A stretch of 49,747 nucleotides of DNA from Gemmatimonadota bacterium (GCA_022561145.1 JADFRS010000009.1:1-49747); one strand, 5' to 3'. Positions 25,436 through 35,305 are shown, counted from the first letter of the stretch. Made by a program: numbers and translations. Notes: generated from the letters alone by a model not told the origin.

Positions 25436-27823
25436 TTAGCGCGGAACGAGCCTCAAACGGGTTACGGTCCTGGCTTCTACCGTGGAGCGCCGCAGCGGCA
25501 ACAGGAACAGTTCGCCATCCAACCACCGCTCGAGCTGGTCGAATGCGTTCGGATGTCGCGGATAACCCGATTGGCCGCCAGGGAGAATGAACCCGCCCGA
25601 TCCATCGACGTCGGCCATGTCCACCACATGCCGCTCGCTGGCACCCGACGTCATTCGGAATGGAGGCCGCACGCCAGCCGAGTGGGCCACGTTCACGGAG
25701 CCCGAAGAACCCTCCCGCGGAATGTCGCGGCGGCCGAAGCCCAGAAGTGAACCGATCACCGGAATCTGGTCGAGTGGATGATCCAAGCTCAGCCGATGGG
25801 CCTCCCCCCAGGTGAGGCCGGCGGAAACCTCGACGGCCTGCCGGGCCGCGGCCGGAGCCACCGAATCCAGTACCGGATGATGCTCGTCGATCGCGCGCTC
25901 GATCGCGCGCTGAGGCGTATAGCCCGAAGGCCCGCCGTAGAGCTGCCTACGTAGCCCCGTGATCATGGCCGCCCGCCAAGACATGAATAGCGTCGTGGCC
26001 CGGCTGTCCTTGGTCGCTGAACCGTCCCAAGCCTCGAGCGAGGCGGCCTCCTCCTCGAAGCCCACCTCCCTGAGTATGCCCGCAGCGTAGTCCTTGTACC
26101 GCAGGGCGAACGCGCTCGTGACGTCCATCTGCATTACGGCCAGCGTGCCGGCGTCGTGGAGCGGCTGGCCCTCGATGAGCTCCTCGATACGCATCGCTCG
26201 ATAGGGAGGTGCCCAAGTCCCGTCCGTGATGAGCAGGTCGATGCCCTCCCGGCTCTGCCGATTGTTGGCCGTCACAATGTAACCCCGCTCCGGGTTGACC
26301 ACGTGGGGGTGCTCCTCGAACGGCAGGACTCCGACCCAGTCGTGCTCACCGGTCCACCCGGGCACCGGCAACAAGGGCGGGCGCCCACTACGCCGAAGCG
26401 GAACCTGCCCCGCCATCCAGTACCCGAACGTGCCCGCGGTGTCGGCGAAGACGACGTTTTGATGGGGGTTGGTGAACAACCGCACGGCATCGATGAACTC
26501 CGCCGCCGATCCGGCCATATTCATCGCCCGCAACGCGAGGGATGTGGTCGAGACATCGTGGGCAACCCACCGGAGTGACAGCAGCTGATCACCCGCCCGC
26601 CTCTCGACCGGAGTCATGATGGGCCCATGCCGGGTCTCACGCACTTCGAGGGTTACGGGCTCGTTCCGACCCCGGACCAGGATTGTTTCCTCCCTCACGT
26701 CGAATGGGCGCGAGCCCTCGGGCGTCAGGTATCGGGTCTGGTCGGAGGGATCCACCCTTTCGATGAAGAAGTCGGCGTCGTCGACAACCGCGTTGCTGAA
26801 GCCCCACGCCACGGCCGCAGAATGCCCAGCGGTCACGAACGGGCTGCCCGGGAGGGTCATTCCCACAACGTCGAGCCCCGGGGCGTGAAGGCCCACGAGG
26901 TACCAGATGGTCGGAGCGTCGAGCCCAAGGTGCATGTCGTTGGCCACCAACGGCTTACCGGATCGGCTGCGGGAGCCGCCCACAACCCAGGAGTTCGACG
27001 CCTTCACCACATTGACGGACTCTAGGAACGGGAGGGCCTCATCGGGGATCGCCGCCGAGGCGAGCAGCTCGAGAGACAGTTCAAGCGATGGCTCGAGCGA
27101 CCTGGCCAAAATGCCCGGATCGTGAGCCGACGCCCTCGACGCCCGAGTCACGGTCTCGACAATTTCGCCTTCATGGAGGATCGTCGTGCCCCACTCCGGA
27201 TAGTCGGGCCGCACCAGGGCGAAGGCCTCGTCGTCCAGGGCCACCCTCGCGGCGGCGACGCTCAGCGAGATCCCATACTCGGTGAGGTCCCAGGCCATGA
27301 TTTTCTCGATCGCCAGTACGTCGACCGCCGTCCACGGTTCCGGCCGCGTGCGCAGCAGCACGAACTCGGGGGGCAGTGATGCACCAAGGCCCTCGATCAC
27401 GGTGTTCACTCCACGCACGTAGGCTTCCACGATTGCCAACGACTCTTCGTCGAGCGCCTCCACGCTCTGTTCGGCCGCCCGTCCGATACCCAGAGTGCGC
27501 AGGAAACGGTCGGAGGAAAGTGACGCTTCACCAAAAATCTCGCTGAGGCGCCCGGTGGCCACGCGGCGAAACATCTCGAGCTGCCAGAGGCGGTCGGAGG
27601 CGTGCACGAAGCCCTGGGCGAAGACCGCATCCTCCACGGACTCCGCCCATATGTGCGGCACCCCCAGACTGTCGCGAAGCACGTCGACCGGGCCGCTGAG
27701 ACCGTCGACGGACAATGTGCCGCTCCGATGGGCCGGACCCCTGACCAGGAAGAATGTCCATAGGATCAGCGCGAATCCCAGCCACAACACGGCCGAGGCC
27801 ACCCTGAACAGAATCCGCCTCAC
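25436..27823 (-). CDS. Penicillin acylase-family amidohydrolase (Ntn hydrolase)
   Basis: 795-residue precursor of the penicillin G acylase/AHL-acylase family, which is self-cleaved into alpha and beta chains. An N-terminal membrane or signal segment (about 6-28) sends it to the periplasm. The alpha-chain hallmark GVPHIWAESVEDAVFAQGFV is at about 54-73. The beta chain should begin at Ser276 in VKASNSWVVGG, the nucleophile after autoprocessing. VANDMHLGLDAPTIWYLVGL follows as in the family. The substrate (acyl-homoserine lactones, beta-lactams or cell-wall amides) cannot be read from sequence. It is the last gene of the long minus-strand run and overlaps the preceding gene by ATGA. Confidence 0.92.
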   Translation of the reverse strand: MRRILFRVASAVLWLGFALILWTFFLVRGPAHRSGTLSVDGLSGPVDVLRDSLGVPHIWAESVEDAVFAQGFVHASDRLWQLEMFRRVATGRLSEIFGEASLSSDRFLRTLGIGRAAEQSVEALDEESLAIVEAYVRGVNTVIEGLGASLPPEFVLLRTRPEPWTAVDVLAIEKIMAWDLTEYGISLSVAAARVALDDEAFALVRPDYPEWGTTILHEGEIVETVTRASRASAHDPGILARSLEPSLELSLELLASAAIPDEALPFLESVNVVKASNSWVVGGSRSRSGKPLVANDMHLGLDAPTIWYLVGLHAPGLDVVGMTLPGSPFVTAGHSAAVAWGFSNAVVDDADFFIERVDPSDQTRYLTPEGSRPFDVREETILVRGRNEPVTLEVRETRHGPIMTPVERRAGDQLLSLRWVAHDVSTTSLALRAMNMAGSAAEFIDAVRLFTNPHQNVVFADTAGTFGYWMAGQVPLRRSGRPPLLPVPGWTGEHDWVGVLPFEEHPHVVNPERGYIVTANNRQSREGIDLLITDGTWAPPYRAMRIEELIEGQPLHDAGTLAVMQMDVTSAFALRYKDYAAGILREVGFEEEAASLEAWDGSATKDSRATTLFMSWRAAMITGLRRQLYGGPSGYTPQRAIERAIDEHHPVLDSVAPAAARQAVEVSAGLTWGEAHRLSLDHPLDQIPVIGSLLGFGRRDIPREGSSGSVNVAHSAGVRPPFRMTSGASERHVVDMADVDGSGGFILPGGQSGYPRHPNAFDQLERWLDGELFLLPLRRSTVEARTVTRLRLVPR

Positions 27824-28992
27824 CGCTGCGACGCCCGCAACGCCCCGTCGAAATCCGCCATGAGATCATCGATGTCTTCGAGGCCCACCGAAATCCGTAA
27901 GAACCCGTCGGGAACGCCTATGGCTTCGCGTTCCTCGAGCGTCTGATGGCGGTGTGATGTGTAGCGAGGCTGGGAGATCAGCGTTTCCACCCCCCCCAAG
28001 CTCGGCGCGATGAGCGCGAGCGAAACCGTCTCGGCAAAGGCATCCGCAGCCTCACCCCCGCCCTTCAGGACCACCGACAGCATGCCGCCGTAGCCGTCGA
28101 GCAACTCGCGAGCGAGCGCGTGGTCGGGATGGCCTTCCAGGCCCGGATAGATCGTGGCCTCCACTTCAGGCCGCTCATCGAACCATGTCGCCAACGCCAT
28201 CGCGGTCTGGTTGTGGCGGGCCATGCGCACCACAACCGTCCGCAGTCCCCGGTCCAGGAGCCAGGCCATGTGCGGGTCGGGTGCGGGGCCATAGAGCTTC
28301 ATGAGGTCTCGGACCCCGCCGACCACCTCGCGCGAGCCTGAGATTACACCGCCGATCAGGTCCGTGTGGCCACCCAAATACTTCGTGGCGCTGTGGATCA
28401 CGGCGTGTGCGCCGAGTTCGGTCATGCGCACGTTCACAGGCGAAGCGAACGTGGTATCCACCGCGAAGAGCAAGCCGTGCTCGTCGGCCAGAGCCGCAGG
28501 CACACGCGGATCGAACATCCGCAGCCCCGGGTTCGTGGGCACCTCCAGGTAGAGCACGCGGGTGCGCTCTCGGAGAGCCGCCTTCCACTCGGCCTCGTTC
28601 CCCGGCTCTATGAACGTCACCTCGATCCCGCGCCTTGGCAGCTCCTGCCTGAACAGCTGGTGCGTCGCGCCGTACAGGTAGCGCGAGGTCACGACGTGAT
28701 CGCCCACCTCCGCTGCGGACAACACCGTGAGCGCGATCGCGGCCATCCCGCTGCTCAACAGGAGTGAGGCCTCCGTCCCTTCGAGGGCCGCCATCTTGGC
28801 GGCCACTTGTTCCTGGTTGGGGTTGTTGCCGTAGCGCGTATACCGAAGAGCCGCGGATTCGTCCGCCTGCCCCCCGTAGAACGTCGAGCTCATCACCAGC
28901 GGGGGCACGACGGGCGCACCGGGCGCGGGCGGCGGGCTTCCCGCATGTATGGCGCGTGTGGAGAGTCCTAATTCTATCTCGTTCTCCGACAT
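27820..28992 (-). CDS. PLP-dependent gamma-lyase/synthase (trans-sulfuration family)
   Basis: 390-residue Cys/Met metabolism PLP enzyme, clearly distinct from the one at 5709. PLP lysine in HSATKYLGGHTDLIGG, with LEVPTNPGLRMFD and VDTTFASPVN before it. RYTRYGNNPNQEQVAAKMAA is the N-terminal phosphate-site segment. It could be a cystathionine gamma-lyase, a methionine gamma-lyase or an O-acetylhomoserine sulfhydrylase-like enzyme. The stop overlaps the acylase start by 4 bp and the start lies 5 bp after the STAS-like gene, so it shares a transcript with signalling proteins, which is odd for a metabolic enzyme. Confidence 0.88.
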   Translation of the reverse strand: MSENEIELGLSTRAIHAGSPPPAPGAPVVPPLVMSSTFYGGQADESAALRYTRYGNNPNQEQVAAKMAALEGTEASLLLSSGMAAIALTVLSAAEVGDHVVTSRYLYGATHQLFRQELPRRGIEVTFIEPGNEAEWKAALRERTRVLYLEVPTNPGLRMFDPRVPAALADEHGLLFAVDTTFASPVNVRMTELGAHAVIHSATKYLGGHTDLIGGVISGSREVVGGVRDLMKLYGPAPDPHMAWLLDRGLRTVVVRMARHNQTAMALATWFDERPEVEATIYPGLEGHPDHALARELLDGYGGMLSVVLKGGGEAADAFAETVSLALIAPSLGGVETLISQPRYTSHRHQTLEEREAIGVPDGFLRISVGLEDIDDLMADFDGALRASQR

Positions 28993-28997
28993 ACTGG

Positions 28998-29606
28998 TTA
29001 TTCCTTGGCGTCTGACGGGGGCGTTGGGAGATCACGCGCAAGCGAGCTCAAAGCATAGTAACCATCGGGATCGGCATGCTGGATGACCACGCGCCGCGCC
29101 ACCAACTGGGCCAGCGCGAGCCGCTCGGCTTCCCCGGGGAACATCTCCACCATGCAATCGGCGCTGACATGTCCTGCCTCCTCGAGGATTTCCCACGTGG
29201 ACTCCTCCATCTCTGTCCGAGCGCCGATCAATTCGAAGCCGGCTCCCTCCAACTGGACCACGGCCAGCAGGCTGTGGCGCTCCAGTACGGCCGTGATGGG
29301 ATCACGATGCTGGTTCCTCAGCCCTCTGAGAACGAAGTACGCATCGCCCGGACGGTCCTCGCCCAGGAATCGAAGCAGCAGCTTGGCCACGACCTCGTCG
29401 GCACAGGAGAAGTCCAGCACCGTGACCTCGGAGAGGTCGATGAGCGATAGGGCGGGTCCCGAGACTTCGGCGAGTTGCGTCTCGATGGCGAGCCGGACCG
29501 CCCTACCGGTAGGCCGGGTTACGAGATGGGAGTAGAGAGTGGCTACCGACCGCTGCAGAACGCCGCCGACGTCGATGGACACAGGGTCTATGCCGAGCTC
29601 ACTCAT
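28998..29606 (-). CDS. STAS-like domain protein with C-terminal winged-helix-like part
   Basis: 202 residues with ATG 29606 (a GTG directly before it is also in frame). The middle reads ALSLIDLSEVTVLDFSCADE then VVAKLLLRFL, the strand-loop-helix of a STAS/anti-sigma-antagonist-like domain. The phosphoacceptor Ser typical of SpoIIAA is replaced by the Asp-Phe-Ser-Cys loop. The C-terminal third (ERLALAQLVARRVVIQHAD, then GYYALSSL) looks like a small winged helix. The start overlaps the STAS-ATPase gene by 8 bp, so the two are probably made in fixed ratio and interact. No direct function is known; a switch partner of the ATPase is inferred. Confidence 0.7.
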   Translation of the reverse strand: MSELGIDPVSIDVGGVLQRSVATLYSHLVTRPTGRAVRLAIETQLAEVSGPALSLIDLSEVTVLDFSCADEVVAKLLLRFLGEDRPGDAYFVLRGLRNQHRDPITAVLERHSLLAVVQLEGAGFELIGARTEMEESTWEILEEAGHVSADCMVEMFPGEAERLALAQLVARRVVIQHADPDGYYALSSLARDLPTPPSDAKE

Positions 29607-30492
29607 CACTGGTCGAGTGCTCCGGGATGATGATGTTGATCTGAGAACCGGGGAAGGCGGCCAGGCCCTCTGTCAGTGGCGGCACATCTTCCCATTCCGG
29701 AACGTCGGCGATTCGTGCGGTTCCGCTACGGATTGAAATCAGCCCTCCCCACCGCCTGACCTGTTTGCGGATCTGCTGGATCCCCTGCCCTCTCCCGGAA
29801 TCTGGAAATCTCGTAAGCCCATGAATGAACGCGGCCTCCAAGGCCGTGGCGTCTCCCCACCGATCGCCGAAGCGGGCCGAGTGCTCGTCCGAGAGCGAAC
29901 CCTGAAATCCACGCCCCATGTCGGCGACTGAGATCACGACAACCTGGCGCCCGAGGCGCTGGGTCCAGTTGTAGGATTGGGCGGCAACCCAACCAGGCGC
30001 CTCGGCATGCTCGAGTATGTTCTGGCAGACCTCACTGAGGATCACGCTGAATTGAACGACTGCGGTGGGCGGATAGTTGAGCCTGCGCGTCAGGATGGCC
30101 CCCGCACGCTTCTGAACTCGGTCCACCACTTCATGGACGTCGCTGTTCTCCGTTATGGGTGTGATCTCGAGGAGCACGTCCGAGGGCCCCTCCGACCTCC
30201 GGGGGGGGTGGCCCACCACCTCGAACACATTCTCAGCGGCGCGAAAAAAGCCCATGCGCGCCATGTAACCGGCCACCTCCGACTGTTCGGGAAACTCGAG
30301 GCGAGCGGGCTCCCCCTTCCGCGAGCGCGCCAAGCTACCCGCCGCGAGCAGGTTGACCATGCCGTTGGGATCGACAAAGCGAAGATGGCGGCCGTCGAAG
30401 AGCACGTTCCCGTCTGGCGTCGCCGCCACTTCTTCGAAGACCTGCTCGTAGGTCTTGAAGTCGAGGGAGGTCGGGAGGGCGACGACCTTCAC
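29599..30492 (-). CDS. STAS-like domain fused to a GHKL (RsbW-like) ATPase
   Basis: 297 residues from a GTG at 30492 that overlaps the stop of the PfkB gene (GTGA). Residues 1-100 look like a STAS-type domain (NVLFDGRHLRFVDPNGMVNL, then LEFPEQSEVAGYMARMGFF). Residues about 130-290 are a GHKL ATPase: VILSEVCQNILEHA is the N-box with Glu and Asn, SVADMGRGFQGSL the G1 box and GRGQGIQQIRKQVRRWGG the G2/lid. RsbW/SpoIIAB-type ATPases of this sort act as serine kinases or anti-sigma switches. No sigma factor lies near; the partners are likely the STAS-like protein downstream and perhaps its own N-terminus. Confidence 0.8.
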   Translation of the reverse strand: MKVVALPTSLDFKTYEQVFEEVAATPDGNVLFDGRHLRFVDPNGMVNLLAAGSLARSRKGEPARLEFPEQSEVAGYMARMGFFRAAENVFEVVGHPPRRSEGPSDVLLEITPITENSDVHEVVDRVQKRAGAILTRRLNYPPTAVVQFSVILSEVCQNILEHAEAPGWVAAQSYNWTQRLGRQVVVISVADMGRGFQGSLSDEHSARFGDRWGDATALEAAFIHGLTRFPDSGRGQGIQQIRKQVRRWGGLISIRSGTARIADVPEWEDVPPLTEGLAAFPGSQINIIIPEHSTSDE

Positions 30493-31496
30493 CGCATTCC
30501 TCCCTCGGTGGAGAGTCTTCCGACAAGGTGGCGGTGGAGCCCTTCGGCACCGCGGTGCTCCACGTTCTTCGCCGCCATGTGATTCGCCCTGGCCAGGGCC
30601 ACCTCCAGCGAGTCGCCACCGATGAGTCGGGCGAGGAAGGTAGCCCCCCACACGTCACCGCAGCCAGTGGGGTCTCCCGAAACCGGACCGCCCTCGACCG
30701 GAACCATGCCACTGCGGGCCGTACCTGGCGTTGCGACAAGCCGCCTCGTCTTGGGCCAGGTCGCCGGATCGGCATGGAACCCGGCGCCAGCCAAATAGGC
30801 GGCGCCCCGCTCGCCGAGCGTGACCGTGATCAACTTGAGCTCGGGCCCCACGACATTGGAGGCGAGCTCCCAGGGGTCTCCAGTCGCGCCACCGAGCAAC
30901 TCGAATTCCTCTTCGTTCATTTGCACTGCGTCGAAACACCTCAGCCAGTCGCCCCAAGAAGGAAGCACCTGGGGAATGCGCATGCCGTGCGCCCCCACGC
31001 CGAGGAAGAGCGAGTGCAGGTCCCCGTACGTAGGCCCGTCATAACCCGCACGCAGCGCTCGAGCAGTATCCAGATCCATCTCGAAGCCCGAGATGAAATT
31101 GACATAGACCGCGTCACACTCCCTCACCAAGGGAGCCAGCTCGACCCAAGCCCAGGGTGGCACGCCACCCTCCAGCTTCTCCGTGCGCCGTGCTCCTCCC
31201 TGGTAGTGGATCTCGACCCGGTTGTTGGGCGCGGGCACGGTCACCACACCGGCACCGACCCGAACACGCGGCAGGGAATGGAGAAAGCGCAGGGCCTCCT
31301 CGGCCAGGTCGGAGCCGACCTTGAGAAGCGGAACGATCTCCCACTCCGGCGGAAGCGAGGCTTCGAGAGCGCTCAGCCCGTAGCATATCCCTCCCCACTC
31401 TTGGGCAGGGTACTCGCGGACGTCGTCACAATAGAGGATCGTGTCCCACACCATCGTGCCTACCACTCCGAGTCGCTTGGACGGGACGGTAGCCAC
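30489..31496 (-). CDS. PfkB-family carbohydrate/nucleoside kinase
   Basis: Ribokinase-fold kinase of about 335 residues from a GTG at 31496; the frame is open into lepA, and the start is not certain because no clear ribosome site is seen. LGVVGTMVWDTILYCDDVRE is the first strand with the substrate Asp. NNRVEIHYQGGARRTEKLEG forms the lid. DAVQMNEEEFELLGG is a typical PfkB helix, and GDPTGCGDVWGATFLARL is the signature, with Cys in place of the usual Ala and the catalytic Asp kept. The substrate is unknown. It is followed, with a GTGA overlap, by the STAS-ATPase. Confidence 0.85.
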   Translation of the reverse strand: MATVPSKRLGVVGTMVWDTILYCDDVREYPAQEWGGICYGLSALEASLPPEWEIVPLLKVGSDLAEEALRFLHSLPRVRVGAGVVTVPAPNNRVEIHYQGGARRTEKLEGGVPPWAWVELAPLVRECDAVYVNFISGFEMDLDTARALRAGYDGPTYGDLHSLFLGVGAHGMRIPQVLPSWGDWLRCFDAVQMNEEEFELLGGATGDPWELASNVVGPELKLITVTLGERGAAYLAGAGFHADPATWPKTRRLVATPGTARSGMVPVEGGPVSGDPTGCGDVWGATFLARLIGGDSLEVALARANHMAAKNVEHRGAEGLHRHLVGRLSTEGGMR

Positions 31497-31513
31497 CGGA
31501 ATGCCGTCGGCGG

Positions 31514-33316
31514 TCAGGAGTCGCCGAGTTGCAGGACGGCCATGAAGGCCTCCTGTGGAATCTCGACTGATCCGACCTGCTTCATCCTCTTCTTCCCTTC
31601 CTTCTGCTTCTCCAGGAGCTTGCGCTTGCGCGTGATGTCTCCGCCGTAGCACTTGCCGGTGACGTTCTTGCGGAACGCCTTGACGTTGGTCCTGGCGATC
31701 ACCTGGGTGCCAATCGTGGCCTGGAGCGCTACCGCGAACTGCTGCCGAGGGATGAGCTTCTTGAGCCGGCGGACGAGGTCACGGCCGTAGTCGTACGATT
31801 TTTCCCTGTGGATGATGATGCTGAAGGCATCCACAGGGTCTCCGTTCACCAAGACATCCAACCTCACCAGATCGTCCACGCGGTACTCGAGCAGTTCGTA
31901 GTCGAGAGCCGCGTACCCTCGCGTCCCGCCCTTGAGCCGGTCGTAGAAGTCGAGAACGATCTCGGCCAGAGGAAGCTCGAAGTCCAGCTCCACCCGCTCC
32001 GGGTCGAGGTACCGCATTCCCAAAAAGACACCCCGCCGGTCGTGACACAACTTTTGTACGTTCCCGATGTACTCGGACGGACAGAGGATCCTCGCCTTCA
32101 CGACGGGCTCAGATATCGACTCGATACGGCCTTGGTCAGGTAGCGACGCGGGACTCTCCACGGCGAGCTCAGACCCATCCGTAAGCAGCACCCTGTATTC
32201 CACATTCGGCACCGTGGTGATCAGATCGACGCCGAACTCCCGATCGAGCCGCTCCTGCACGATCTCCATATGTAGCAGCCCCAGGAAACCACATCGGAAA
32301 CCGAATCCGAGCGCCACCGACGTTTCCGGCACGTAGTGGAGGCTGGCGTCGTTGAGCTTCAGCTTGTCGAGCGCGTCCCGGAGAGCCTCGTAGTCGTCGG
32401 TATCGGTGGGATAGAGCCCCGCGAACACCATCGGGTGGACTTCCTGGTATCCGGCGAGGAGGTCTTCCGCCCGGTTGTCGGCATCCAACACCGTGTCGCC
32501 CACCCTCGTATGAGACACGGCCTTGATGGCGGCGGCGACATAACCGACCTCGCCGGGCAACAGCTCGGGCTGCGGCACTCTTCCCAACCTCATGAATCCT
32601 ACCTCCGTGACCTCGTACCGGTCGGTGACGGCACCAAACGTGATCTCCATGCCCGGCCTGACCGCACCGTCCACCACACGAATGCTCGGGATGGCACCCT
32701 GGTACTGGTCGTAGAAGGAATCGAAGATCAGCGCGCGCAACGCGGCCGACGGATCGCCCTCGGGCGGAGGGACCCGATCGACGATCGCCTCCAGGATTGG
32801 CTCGATCCCAACACCCTCCTTGGCGCTGGTCAGCAGGATCGAGTCCAGCTCCACTCCCAGCAGGTCGGCGAGTTCCTCCTGCCGCCGTCCAGGCTCGGCG
32901 GCGGGAAGGTCGATCTTGTTGATGACCGGAATGATCTCGAGATCGGCGTCCAGTGCGAGAAAGAGGTTGGAGAGAGTCTGGGCCTGTATGCCCTGCGAAG
33001 CGTCTACAACCAACAAAGCCCCCTCGCAGGCCGCCAGCGAGCGCGACACCTCGTAGGTGAAGTCCACGTGCCCGGGCGTGTCGATGAGGTTGAATACGTA
33101 CTCCCTGCCCCCGGGGGCGGTGTACGCCATGCGTACGGCGTGGAGCTTGATCGTGATGCCCCGTTCCCGTTCCAGCTCGTTCGTATCGAGCACCTGCTCC
33201 CGCATCTCGCGTTCATCCAGCGTATGCGTCGCCTCGAGAAGCCGATCGGCAAGCGTCGACTTCCCGTGATCGATGTGAGCGATGATACAGAAGTTGCGGA
33301 TGTGATCGAGGAGCAC
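31514..33316 (-). CDS. lepA: Elongation factor 4 (back-translocase GTPase)
   Basis: Ribosome-associated GTPase of the EF-G superfamily, 600 residues, normal length. G1 is [20 protein letters not shown], with [18 protein letters not shown] (switch I), [20 protein letters not shown] (G3) and [11 protein letters not shown] (G4) following. The family-specific C-terminal domain includes [20 protein letters not shown], then [20 protein letters not shown] and [20 protein letters not shown]. It lies 28 bp downstream of the DUF4384 frame and upstream of the PfkB kinase. Confidence 0.98.
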   Translation of the reverse strand: MLLDHIRNFCIIAHIDHGKSTLADRLLEATHTLDEREMREQVLDTNELERERGITIKLHAVRMAYTAPGGREYVFNLIDTPGHVDFTYEVSRSLAACEGALLVVDASQGIQAQTLSNLFLALDADLEIIPVINKIDLPAAEPGRRQEELADLLGVELDSILLTSAKEGVGIEPILEAIVDRVPPPEGDPSAALRALIFDSFYDQYQGAIPSIRVVDGAVRPGMEITFGAVTDRYEVTEVGFMRLGRVPQPELLPGEVGYVAAAIKAVSHTRVGDTVLDADNRAEDLLAGYQEVHPMVFAGLYPTDTDDYEALRDALDKLKLNDASLHYVPETSVALGFGFRCGFLGLLHMEIVQERLDREFGVDLITTVPNVEYRVLLTDGSELAVESPASLPDQGRIESISEPVVKARILCPSEYIGNVQKLCHDRRGVFLGMRYLDPERVELDFELPLAEIVLDFYDRLKGGTRGYAALDYELLEYRVDDLVRLDVLVNGDPVDAFSIIIHREKSYDYGRDLVRRLKKLIPRQQFAVALQATIGTQVIARTNVKAFRKNVTGKCYGGDITRKRKLLEKQKEGKKRMKQVGSVEIPQEAFMAVLQLGDS

Positions 33317-33344
33317 GCAGCACTCGTTGTTCGATGACGACAGG

Positions 33345-34165
33345 CTAGGTTCTACGACCCAGGAAGATAACGAGCCCGAGCGGCGCGGGGGACCTCGTTC
33401 GACGCGAGTGCTTCCGGACTCCGTTTGTCGGGACCGGGCATCCTATGCGGCACCCCCGCGGGGTGGCCTCTTCACGGGCTTCCGGGCGGACCGAGATCTC
33501 GTTCTCGCGGGCATCCGTTTGCCGGTCGCCGCTGGCTTGGTACGTCTGATCTGTGGCCGAGAGCCAGTGGCCGGAGGGCGCACGCGGATGGTACGCGCGA
33601 TCTGTGAAGGCCTCGTCCTTCGGGCCGTGCTCGCGGCGCCACTCCTTGGACGGGCTGTTCGGCGGTCCGCGGGGGTTGTCCGCGCAGGAATCCGCATACT
33701 CCCAGTCGGGGATCAGACGGGCCACAAGGTCGTCTACCGCCACGTAGGGATCGGTGTAGACCTTGCGACCTACCAGAGACATGTCCCAACCACCGTCGAA
33801 GCGGGAGTACCGAAGCGCACTGAAGTCGAACGGTTCCCGCGATGCAACGATGAAGAAGTATCCCATTCCGGGCCGGTCTTCGACATGCCACTCCGCCGAA
33901 TTGGGAAAGATCAGCCGATAGTCGCGGCCACCGCGTACGTAGTGGTTCTCGTCTGGCGAGCGCGGAAAAAGGAGGCGCGTCGTCCCGTCCGTGTCGATGT
34001 TTAGGATCGCGACGAACGCGTCTTCGGTGGATCGGTAGTAGACGCGCACCCGCTCGCCACGCCGCAGGACGGGCTCATCGCCCCGGTCGAGCCAGACACG
34101 GGCCTCGAGCCGATCCATGCTACAACGGTTAGCGCGATGCTGATGCTTCCTCTCGCGGCAACCAT
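33345..34165 (-). pseudogene. DUF4384-domain secreted protein gene with frame disruption
   Basis: The DUF4384 domain is plain in the frame that begins MDRLEARVWLDRGDEPVL (ATG 34118): RRGERVRVYYRSTEDAFVAI, RLLFPRSPDENHYVRGG and MGYFFIVASREPFDFSA. A much better translation start lies 47 bp upstream: ATG 34165 has a GGAGGAG ribosome site and encodes a signal peptide (MVAARGSISIALTVVAWIG), but it is in another frame and that frame closes at 34001. The gene therefore seems to have lost or gained one or two bases near 34115. The C-terminal ~110 residues are Pro/Arg-rich, low in complexity, and may also be out of frame. DUF4384 proteins are usually exported; their function is poorly known. Confidence 0.65.
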
Positions 34166-34375
34166 GATCTCCTCCCGGGTGTACGACTTCCCCATGCCCC
34201 GTGAAAGCAGATCCCGTGCCAACCTGGTCGGCCAGGCGACGCCGCGTGGTTGTAGGGATTTCATGGGGAGCGATATTGCCCAGCGTCCCCAAAAGTGGAC
34301 GGGAAAGCGGCACCCCAGGGACATCCTGGCCACGTTTGCTGGTGTTGGCCGGTGGACCTAGCTTCGGCGTCACAC

Positions 34376-35305
34376 ATGAGCGAACTAGCGTATCCCGCGT
34401 CCCCCCGGGGCCGGCCCGACCTGATGGACCCGGCGACCCTCTCGCAGTTGGGGGGCATCGAGCTGATCGCTCGCCAAGTGGTGGAGGGCTTCATCATGGG
34501 CCTTCATCGCTCACCGCACCGCGGGTTCTCGGCCGAGTTCGCCGAGTTACGCGCCTACCAACCGGGCGACGATCTCCGCTACATCGACTGGCGCATGTGG
34601 GCTCGTTCGGACCGCTTTTACGTCAAGCAGTTCGAGCAAGAGACCAACCTCAGGGCCTATCTGCTCGTGGACGTTAGCGCCTCGATGGGCTGGAGTTCGG
34701 ATCCCGGCACGCTCCCGACCAAGCTTTGGTACGCGAAACACCTCGCGGCCTCCCTCGCCCTCATCCTGCTTCGGCAGGGCGACTCGGTCGGGCTCGCCGC
34801 GTTCCACGATGAGATCGTCGCCCGCGTCGCGCCGAGAGGCAGCCAGTTGCACTGGTACGAGCTACTACGCCACCTCACGCATCTTGAACCTGAGGGAGGC
34901 ACGTCGGCCCACACGGCACTGAAAGAGGTCGCCGTACGACTGAGGCGGCGGGGGCTGGTCGTGCTGCTATCCGATCTTCTGGTGGACCAGGACACCACCC
35001 TCACCGCCCTGCGCTTTCTGCGGCACCGAGGCCACGAAGTCCTCGTGCTGCACCTGATGGATCCAGGCGAGCGCGAGCTGCCCCACACGGGCGATGCACG
35101 CTTCTTCGATCCCGAGACGGGTGACGAGTTGAGCGTGAGCGTGGCCGACGTGCGGGCGGCCTACCGGGGGGCCGTGGTCGATGCCCTCAGCGAGTGGGAG
35201 CGCAGCCTGAAGCCCCACGGGATCGACTACGTCGTAGTGGACACCGACACCCCGCTGTCCCGGGCACTCAGAGCCTACCTGCACAAACGCGAGCGCCTGG
35301 GCTGA
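34376..35305 (+). CDS. DUF58 / VWA-like domain protein
   Basis: 309 residues from ATG 34376. The DUF58 signature FAELRAYQPGDDLRYIDWRM is followed by WARSDRFYVKQFEQETNLRA and the VWA MIDAS-like site LLVDVSASMGW. VVLLSDLLVDQD comes later in the VWA fold. These proteins normally belong to MoxR-AAA/DUF58/BatA clusters that act as chaperone or metal-insertion modules in the envelope. The MoxR ATPase is not in this window. The stop and the next start share a base (TGATG), so translation is coupled to the BatA-like gene. Confidence 0.9.
   Translation: MSELAYPASPRGRPDLMDPATLSQLGGIELIARQVVEGFIMGLHRSPHRGFSAEFAELRAYQPGDDLRYIDWRMWARSDRFYVKQFEQETNLRAYLLVDVSASMGWSSDPGTLPTKLWYAKHLAASLALILLRQGDSVGLAAFHDEIVARVAPRGSQLHWYELLRHLTHLEPEGGTSAHTALKEVAVRLRRRGLVVLLSDLLVDQDTTLTALRFLRHRGHEVLVLHLMDPGERELPHTGDARFFDPETGDELSVSVADVRAAYRGAVVDALSEWERSLKPHGIDYVVVDTDTPLSRALRAYLHKRERLG

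Noticed and set aside
31497-31652. N-terminal extension of the PfkB kinase into lepA
   Set aside because: The added residues are a shadow of the conserved lepA C-terminus.
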